A DNA stretch of 64,000 nt. It comes from JBDHWG01 sp046328525 (GTDB taxonomy: Bacteria > Chloroflexota > Anaerolineae > Epilineales > JAHCIE01). The stretch covers positions 169,737-233,736 of the forward strand of contig JAXLWK010000010.1 of NCBI GenBank assembly GCA_046328525.1. Reading direction: 5' to 3'. Both the position numbers and the translations under genes were made by a program. Below the pieces are notes generated by a model. The model saw only the letters and a list, made by a program, of their open reading frames with translations, was not told where the DNA came from and ran no database searches. Below, piece by piece: positions 58,398-64,000 of this stretch. Every line of letters starts with the position of its first letter. The stretch's first letter is position 1.

Positions 58398-60754
58398 AGC
58401 CCTCTGTGTGGCCGGCCTATCTCGACGATGTATGGGCGAAGAGCGCAGAGAAGGGCGCCGGCGGCGTGCCCGAGACGCTGGCAACCCACACCTGGAACGT
58501 CCTGGCGCGGCTGGATGACTTCATCCGGCTGCGCCCGGACCTCCCGCGCGCCCTCGGCCAGCCGCGGCTGTGGCACATTCTCTACTGGGCCGCGTTCCTG
58601 CACGACTTCGGCAAGGCCGCCAGCGGCTTCCAGGCGCGGCTGCACGGCGGCCCGCCCTGGCCGCATCGGCACGAGATCCTCTCGGTGGCCTGCGTGGACT
58701 GGATCGCGGCCGGCCTGACAACGGAAGAACAGCGATGGCTGGTCGCGGCGATTGCCTCACATCACCGCGATTTTCGAGAGATTGAGCGTCTGTATCCGCC
58801 GAGCGAAGACCCGTCGGATGATGCGCTGATCGAGCCGGTGGCTCAGTTGGACCCGCTCGTCGTTCAAAACCTGCACCGCTGGCTTGTCGACTGCGGCAAT
58901 GTGTGGCTGGCCGACCTGGGCCTGGACGAGCTAGGAGTCGCGGCCATCGAGATACCTGGCCAGGTCGCTGTGCCAGCGGACGTTTCGCAGACTGTCGCGC
59001 GCATTCGCTACTGGCTGCGCCTGTACCGCCGCTTCTTCCAGAGCCTCGACCGCTTCCCGTCCCGCGAGTTTGTCGTCCAGACTCTCGCCCTGCGCGGCCA
59101 CATCATCATGGCCGACCACAGCGCCTCCGCGCACGCGGGCCGTCTTCCCCACGCCAGCTTCGACGCCGAGCGCATCCTGCCCCAGAGCATTGACCGGACC
59201 AGGCTGTACGGCCACCAGAAGGAGGTCGGGCTCACCGACCGCTCGACACTGCTCACGGCTCCGACCGGCAGCGGCAAAACGGAGGCGGCGCTGCTGTGGG
59301 CAGCGTGCCAGGCGCGGCGGCCTGAAGGCGTGGCGCGTCTCTTCTATACGTTGCCGTATCAGGCCAGCATGAATGCCATGCAGGGGCGGCTTGAGCAGAG
59401 TTTCCATTCACCGAAGGGGCAGCCGTCCCTCGTCGGCTTGCAGCATGGCCGCGGGTTGCTGGCGCTCTACCGGCTCTTGCTCGAGCGCGACTACAGTCCG
59501 GCCGATGCCGCGCGAGTCGCCCGTTGGTCGCGCAACCTGGCGGGCCTCAACTACCCACCGGTGCGAGTCTTCAGCCCGTACCAGATGCTCAAGGGCCTCT
59601 ACCGCCTGACCGGCTACGAGGCGCTGCTCACGGATTATCACAATGCTGCGTTCATCTTCGACGAAATCCACGCCTACGAGGTCAAGCGGCTGGCGCTGAT
59701 TCTGAAGACCATCGAATACCTGGCGAAACACTACAACGCGCGTTTCCTCGTGATGTCCGCGACGTTCCCCTCGCTCATCAAGGGCTGGCTGCGCGACGCC
59801 CTGGGGAAGCCGGCGGAGATTATCGCTGAGCCGTCCCTTTTCACCGAGTTCCGACGTCACCGATTGCACCTCCTCGACGGCGAGCTTCTTTCGGATACCG
59901 CCCTAACGCGAATCGAGGGAGACGCGCGGGCGGGCAAGTCTGTGCTGGTCGTCGCCAACATCGTTGACCGCGCCCAGGGCCTCTACCAGGAGCTATGTGC
60001 GCGCCTCGTATCGTCGAACACCGAGGTCGTCCTCTTGCATGGCCGCTTCAACATGCGCGATCGCAGCGCGAAGGAGCGCATCATCCGCGAGACATCCGGC
60101 TCCCACAGCCGGCAGCGCCGGGCGATTGTGCTTGTCGCAACCCAGGCGGTGGAGGTGAGCCTCGACATTGACCTCGACACCATCTACACGGACCCGGCTC
60201 CGCTAGAGGCGCTGGTGCAACGTTTCGGGCGCATCAACCGGCGGCGCCAGCAGGCCGGCCTCGCGCCGGTGTATGTCTACCGTTGCCCGGACGACGGGCA
60301 GCATATCTACGATGCAACCCTGGTGCAGCGGACGCTCGCCATCCTTGAGCGCGAGGATGGCAAGCCCGTGGATGAGAGCGCCATCGGCGATTGGCTCGAC
60401 GAAATCTACGTCGGCGACGTAGCGGACGCCTGGACGAAGGAGTATCGCGCGACAGCCGCTGAGTTCGAGGCGGCGTGTATCCAGTCTCTGCATCCCTTCG
60501 ACGCCTCGCCGCAGCTCGAGGAAAAGTTCTACGAGGCTTTCGACGGCTACGAGGTCTTGCCGTCTCAGCTATTAGGCGAATACCAAGAACGACGGCTCGA
60601 AGACCCGATTACCGCCAGTGAGCTGCTGGTGTCCATCAGCTCTGGCCGCTATCACGCCCTGAAACGAGCCAACCGCTTGCGCGAACGAGAGCGCGGCGAG
60701 CCACTTGTCGTGGAGGCGACCTACAGCGCGGAGCTAGGCTTGACCTTCGACTAG
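58394..60754 (+). CDS. cas3: Cas3 HD nuclease-helicase
   Basis: 786 aa. The N-terminal HD nuclease has H32, H70-D71 (FLHDFGKAASGFQ), H93 in WPHRHE and H123-H124 (ASHHRDF). The SF2 helicase has Walker A APTGSGKTE (Lys295), DEIH box (423-426), motif III VMSATFP and motif VI QRFGRINRRRQ. All catalytic residues are present. Recruited to R-loops made by Cascade, it nicks and degrades foreign DNA. The HD-helicase fusion with these cas genes points to a type I-B-like system. Confidence 0.95.
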   Translation: MKPSVWPAYLDDVWAKSAEKGAGGVPETLATHTWNVLARLDDFIRLRPDLPRALGQPRLWHILYWAAFLHDFGKAASGFQARLHGGPPWPHRHEILSVACVDWIAAGLTTEEQRWLVAAIASHHRDFREIERLYPPSEDPSDDALIEPVAQLDPLVVQNLHRWLVDCGNVWLADLGLDELGVAAIEIPGQVAVPADVSQTVARIRYWLRLYRRFFQSLDRFPSREFVVQTLALRGHIIMADHSASAHAGRLPHASFDAERILPQSIDRTRLYGHQKEVGLTDRSTLLTAPTGSGKTEAALLWAACQARRPEGVARLFYTLPYQASMNAMQGRLEQSFHSPKGQPSLVGLQHGRGLLALYRLLLERDYSPADAARVARWSRNLAGLNYPPVRVFSPYQMLKGLYRLTGYEALLTDYHNAAFIFDEIHAYEVKRLALILKTIEYLAKHYNARFLVMSATFPSLIKGWLRDALGKPAEIIAEPSLFTEFRRHRLHLLDGELLSDTALTRIEGDARAGKSVLVVANIVDRAQGLYQELCARLVSSNTEVVLLHGRFNMRDRSAKERIIRETSGSHSRQRRAIVLVATQAVEVSLDIDLDTIYTDPAPLEALVQRFGRINRRRQQAGLAPVYVYRCPDDGQHIYDATLVQRTLAILEREDGKPVDESAIGDWLDEIYVGDVADAWTKEYRATAAEFEAACIQSLHPFDASPQLEEKFYEAFDGYEVLPSQLLGEYQERRLEDPITASELLVSISSGRYHALKRANRLRERERGEPLVVEATYSAELGLTFD

Positions 60755-60770
60755 ATTCAGGAGATACAGC

Positions 60771-61838
60771 ATGCACACGTTTACGGCGCATCGGTTGAGG
60801 TTTGTGGCGGAGGTGACGCGGCCGATTGTGGTGCAGGATTTCCCCGGCTCGGCGCTGCGTGGGGCGCTGTTCCGCGCCCTTATTGATGGCTTTTGCGCGA
60901 ACCGGCCGGCCCTCGACCACGGCGGCTGCCCGACCTGCCCCCTGTTCGCCTCTTGCCCGGTCGCCTATCTCGCGGCGACGCTGGATCCGCAGTCCGACCG
61001 GGGCGAGAATGTGCCGCGCCCGTTCACGCTGGAGCCACCACTCCTGGCCGGCGAAGTGACGGCCGGGGCGAACGGCGCGCCGACGACGATCGTGTTCGAC
61101 GGCGGCGCCCGTTTCGAGTTCGGCCTGACGATGTTTGCCCACGCCCTGCAGCTGTTCCCGTATGTCGTCCTCGCCGTGGGGCGCATGGGCGAGGCGGGCC
61201 TGGGGATGCGGACGGGGGCGAACGGCTGGCGGCGCGGGCAGTTCGCCGTGGGCGAGATCTGGGCCGACAATGGGGTGACGGGTGAGGGGCAGCCTGTCCT
61301 GCAACGCGGCAGCAACCTGGTGACGATGCCCGACGTTCCGATTACCCACGCCCAGCTCGCCGAGTTGCCCGTGCCGCCCCCGGGCGCGGCGGTGCGCGTG
61401 AGCTTCCTGACGCCGCTGCGGCTCAAGCACGGCGGGCAGGTCGTCCACACCGCGCCGCCGTTCCGCGCCCTCTTCCAGCGCCTCATGGAGCGTGTCTCGT
61501 CGCTGGCGCAGACGTTCAGCGACACGCCGCTGGACGCGGACCTGCGCTACCGCCTCGTCGGGCTGAGCGACAGCGTCCGGACGGTGGAGTCGAGGACACG
61601 CTGGGTGCACCTGGAAGCGTACTCCGGGCGGCAGAAGGGCCACACGTCCATCAGCGGCGTCGTCGGGCATGTCGTTTACGCGGCGGACGACTGGGCGCCG
61701 CTGTGGCCGTGGCTGAAGTGGGGCGAGATCACCCATGTGGGCAAGAACGCGGTGAAGGGTGAGGGGATGATTCGGGTGACGGAGGAGGCAATGGAGCGCG
61801 GGGGAGTCCCGCGCGAGGAGGCCGCATGCAGCTCGTGA
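60771..61838 (+). CDS. cas6: Cas6 crRNA-processing endoribonuclease
   Basis: 355-aa RAMP endonuclease of the Cas_Cas6_C group. FTAHRLRFVAEVTRPIVVQDFPGSALRGALFRALIDGFC and a cysteine cluster (CPTCPLFASCP) lie near the N-terminus. The C-terminal glycine-rich loop HVGKNAVKGEGMIRV-type is preceded by GHTSISGVVGHVVYAADDW. It cuts pre-crRNA within the repeat. AGGAG lies upstream of ATG 60771. Its last 13 bp overlap cas1. Confidence 0.9.
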   Translation: MHTFTAHRLRFVAEVTRPIVVQDFPGSALRGALFRALIDGFCANRPALDHGGCPTCPLFASCPVAYLAATLDPQSDRGENVPRPFTLEPPLLAGEVTAGANGAPTTIVFDGGARFEFGLTMFAHALQLFPYVVLAVGRMGEAGLGMRTGANGWRRGQFAVGEIWADNGVTGEGQPVLQRGSNLVTMPDVPITHAQLAELPVPPPGAAVRVSFLTPLRLKHGGQVVHTAPPFRALFQRLMERVSSLAQTFSDTPLDADLRYRLVGLSDSVRTVESRTRWVHLEAYSGRQKGHTSISGVVGHVVYAADDWAPLWPWLKWGEITHVGKNAVKGEGMIRVTEEAMERGGVPREEAACSS

Positions 61839-62839
61839 TTGACCAGTTCGGGTCGTTCCTGGGGCTGAAGAGTGAGCGGCTCCAGGTGCGCAAGGGCAAG
61901 GAGATGGTGCAGGAGGCGCCGCTGGCCGATGTGGACGCGGTCGTGCTGCTGGGGCGCGGCATCAGCCTCTCGACCGATGTGACGCTGGCGTGCGCGGAGC
62001 ACGGGATTCCGCTGCACGTCCTGACGTCCACCGGCAAGCCGATGACGTCGCTGATCTCGGCCGGGCTGACGGGGACAGTCAAGACGCGCCGCGAGCAATT
62101 GCTGGCGTTCGCCGACGGGCGCGGCGTGACGCTGGCGAAGGCATTCGCGCGGGGCAAGCTCCAGAATCAGGCGAATCTGCTGAAGTACATGGGCAAGTAC
62201 CGCAAGGGCAAGGACGCGGCGCTGTACCAGGACATCCGCGACGCGGCCATTAGCATCGAGGGGCTGGCCGACGAGATCGGCCGGCTGTCGGCGGAGACGG
62301 TGGACGACCTGCGCCCGTCGCTGCTGAACCGCGAGGGACGGGCGGCGCAGGCGTATTGGGACGCCGTCGGCAAGGCGCTGCGCGACGACCTGGACTGGCC
62401 GGGGCGGAAGCACCAGGGGGCGCAGGATACGGTGAACATGGCGCTCAACTACGGCTACGGCATCCTGTACGCCCAGGTCGAGCACGCCCTGCTGCTCGCC
62501 GGCCTCGACCCGTATGGCGGCTTCATCCACGTGGATCGGCCCGGCAAACCCAGCCTGGTGCTCGACCTCATCGAGGAGTTTCGCCAACCGGCGGTGGATC
62601 GCACGGTGTTCGGCCTGCTGAACAAGGGCGTCGCCATCGAGGTGGACGAGGAGGGACGGCTGACGCTGGAGACGCGGCGCACGCTGGCGGAGAAAGTCCT
62701 GGCGCGGCAGGCGGGGCTGGAGCGGTACGAGGGCAAGAAGCACACGCTGAAGGCGATCCTGGCGTGCCAGGCGGCGCACATTGCGACGTTCGTGCGCGGC
62801 GAGCGGCCGACGTACCAGCCGTTCGTGGCGGGTTGGTGA
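61826..62839 (+). CDS. cas1: Cas1 integrase
   Basis: Spacer-integration endonuclease, 337 aa, with the metal site E170 (LLNREGRAAQAYW), H235 (GGFIHVDRPGKPSLVLDLIEEFR) and D247/E250. The N-terminal beta domain runs to about residue 80. MALNYGYGILYAQVEHALLLAGLDP is the classical helix region. It pairs with Cas2, whose gene starts 18 bp downstream, and is translationally coupled to cas6 by overlap. Confidence 0.96.
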   Translation: MQLVIDQFGSFLGLKSERLQVRKGKEMVQEAPLADVDAVVLLGRGISLSTDVTLACAEHGIPLHVLTSTGKPMTSLISAGLTGTVKTRREQLLAFADGRGVTLAKAFARGKLQNQANLLKYMGKYRKGKDAALYQDIRDAAISIEGLADEIGRLSAETVDDLRPSLLNREGRAAQAYWDAVGKALRDDLDWPGRKHQGAQDTVNMALNYGYGILYAQVEHALLLAGLDPYGGFIHVDRPGKPSLVLDLIEEFRQPAVDRTVFGLLNKGVAIEVDEEGRLTLETRRTLAEKVLARQAGLERYEGKKHTLKAILACQAAHIATFVRGERPTYQPFVAGW

Positions 62840-62857
62840 CATGGGAAGGGGGGAAGC

Positions 62858-63130
62858 ATGTTGTGCATCGTCGTCTACGACATTCCAGAGACCAAGATAC
62901 GCATCAAGGTCGCCGACACGTGCCTCGACTACGGCCTCAAGCGCATCCAGTTCTCGGCGTTCATGGGCAACCTCAGCCGCAATCGCCAGGAGGAGATGCT
63001 GCTCAAGATGCGACGGCGCGTCGGCAAGTACGACGCGAACATCCACCTGTTCGCCATCAACGAGAAGGACGAGCGGCTGCACAAGGAGGTGATTATCAAT
63101 GGCTACCACCTCGGCGCCCACACCGCTTGA
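62858..63130 (+). CDS. cas2: Cas2
   Basis: 90-aa ferredoxin-like protein: MLCIVVYDIPETKIRIKVADTCLDYGLKRIQFSAFMGNLSRNRQEEMLLKMRRRVGKYDANIHLFAINEKDE. It has the expected N-terminal beta strand ending in Asp (VYDI). It bridges Cas1 dimers in the integration complex. Start ATG 62858 follows a GGGGGGAAG ribosome site. The 3' end overlaps cas4 by 32 bp. Confidence 0.95.
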   Translation: MLCIVVYDIPETKIRIKVADTCLDYGLKRIQFSAFMGNLSRNRQEEMLLKMRRRVGKYDANIHLFAINEKDERLHKEVIINGYHLGAHTA

Positions 63131-63698
63131 GACCCTGACCGTCACCGACATCAAGAACTGGGCGTATTGCCCGCGCGTCCCGTTCTACGGCCGCTTCGTC
63201 CAGCACCGCCCGGTGACGTTCAAGATGGACGACGGGCACGGGCAGCACGAGCACGTCAGCGAGCTGGAGGAACGCCGCAGCCTGCGCGCCTACCGCCTCG
63301 GCGACGGCGAGCGCGCCTTCCACGTGCACCTGTTCTCGGAGCGCCTCGGCCTCAGCGGTCTGCTCGACATGGCGATCGTGCGCGCCCACGAGGTCATCCC
63401 GGTCGAGTTCAAGACGACGACCGGCGGCGTCGGCCAGAACCACATCCTCCAGCTGACGGCCTACGGCATGCTGGCCGAGGCGCAGTGGAGCAAGCCCGCC
63501 GAGCGCGGCTTCGTCTACCTCGTCCCCCAAAAGGCGGCGCGGCAGGTCGCCCTGAGTGGCGAGATGCGCCAGACCGTCCTGGGCATGATCCAGGACATCC
63601 GCTGGTCCCTCGACCACGAGAGCAAGCCGCCGCCGACACCGCGCCGTGGCCGCTGCGCCGACTGCGAGTACCGGCGCTACTGCCCGGACCTGGATTAG
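63099..63698 (+). CDS. cas4: Cas4 exonuclease
   Basis: 199 aa PD-(D/E)XK-fold protein trimming prespacers and selecting PAM-proximal ends. The Fe-S cysteines are visible: one N-terminal (WAYCPRVPFY) and three C-terminal (RGRCADCEYRRYC). The nuclease core has GLSGLLDMAIV (Asp), VIPVEFKTT (E-x-K) and QLTAYGMLAE. It overlaps cas2 and is the last gene of the operon. A 13-bp hairpin follows at 63766-63804. Confidence 0.93.
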   Translation: MATTSAPTPLETLTVTDIKNWAYCPRVPFYGRFVQHRPVTFKMDDGHGQHEHVSELEERRSLRAYRLGDGERAFHVHLFSERLGLSGLLDMAIVRAHEVIPVEFKTTTGGVGQNHILQLTAYGMLAEAQWSKPAERGFVYLVPQKAARQVALSGEMRQTVLGMIQDIRWSLDHESKPPPTPRRGRCADCEYRRYCPDLD

Positions 63699-63765
63699 GC
63701 GCGGACATGGCCCCGCAAGGCCAGCCTCCGCAAATCCATCCACCAACCGCGGCGTCGGCTTGACC

Positions 63766-63804
63766 CGGCGGCGGCAACGCATATCATAAGTGTTGCCGCC
63801 GCCG
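63766..63804. terminator. Strong hairpin after the cas operon
   Basis: CGGCGGCGGCAAC (63766-63778) and GTTGCCGCCGCCG (63792-63804) form a perfect 13-bp stem. It lies 68 bp after the cas4 stop. There is no U-tract, so it may be a transcript-stabilising hairpin or a dispersed repeat rather than a true terminator. The rest of 63699-64000 has no clear gene. Confidence 0.5.
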
Positions 63805-64000
63805 ATCTTGGGCCGCGATGCGCCCGCAAACCGACGGCCTTTTCGGGCAGAAACGGAGTTGCGAGCATGCGGCCAATCGGGCGTCAAATCGCCTCTGTCC
63901 TTGATCGAGGCGAGCTTCCAGGAAGGGCCCGGTGGCCCGCACCAAGGGCTGCACGTCATTTAGGAGTTTCAAAGGCCGTTTGAGGGCGGCGGGCCGCAGT

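Noticed and set aside
55513..63154. Long minus-strand open frames opposite cas8, cas6 and cas1
   Set aside because: All mirror well-identified cas genes and have no domain content.
1..64000. tRNA, rRNA or tmRNA genes
   Set aside because: I searched by eye for tRNA-like cloverleaf and conserved rRNA segments and saw none; a tRNAscan/Infernal run would be needed to exclude them fully.

Overview
The window is high-GC, densely packed bacterial DNA. The gene content points to the Chloroflexota, though no rRNA or other phylogenetic marker is present to prove it. Supporting points are a compact hemC-D-B-A-L-Q-E-H-Y heme cluster, a sulfate-assimilation operon with its own siroheme genes, a type I CRISPR-Cas operon with fused HD-helicase Cas3, and dispersed hairpin repeats.

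Layout. 1-3.7 kb: a universal stress protein (cut by the window edge) and a histidine kinase/OmpR regulator pair. 3.7-10.35 kb (minus strand): sir-cysH-hypothetical-sat/cysC-siroheme genes, behind a consensus promoter and a long structured leader RNA. 10.4-22 kb: an accessory zone with an AraC regulator + 939-aa unknown + phospholipase D operon, an IS256-family element, a DUF433/DUF5615 toxin-antitoxin-like pair and an IS3 remnant. 22.3-32.5 kb: a MerR-like HTH gene divergent from nine tightly overlapping heme genes. 32.6-36.1 kb: glucoamylase and IS630 remnants, an SDR/MarR pair and a second DUF433/DUF5615 pair. 36.5-45.8 kb: a GntR-controlled operon (nanE, Opp/Dpp-type ABC importer, nanA, nanK) that looks like sialic acid/ManNAc uptake and catabolism. 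46.2-52.2 kb (minus): diheme cytochrome c, small membrane proteins, a SnoaL-like protein and a SARP-type ATPase regulator. 52.7-63.7 kb: an eroded CRISPR array, then WYL-cas8-cas7-cas5-cas3-cas6-cas1-cas2-cas4.

The strangest feature runs through all of this. Seven partial copies of the C-terminal half of one gene, rarA (replication-associated recombination ATPase), are scattered over 42 kb. All are on the plus strand, none has the ATPase N-terminus, and they sit at the edges of the accessory modules. Four of them carry a 34-bp hairpin cassette (six copies in all) at one or two fixed joints, and two of the internal deletions end exactly in it. One fragment carries a 101-bp MITE with a target duplication. 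Another is followed by an IS256 element whose empty site is preserved in its sister copy.

Functional links: the heme operon makes uroporphyrinogen III, which the siroheme genes beside sat/cysC divert to siroheme for sulfite reductase. HemQ, with no hemF or hemN in the cluster, indicates the coproporphyrin-dependent heme route.
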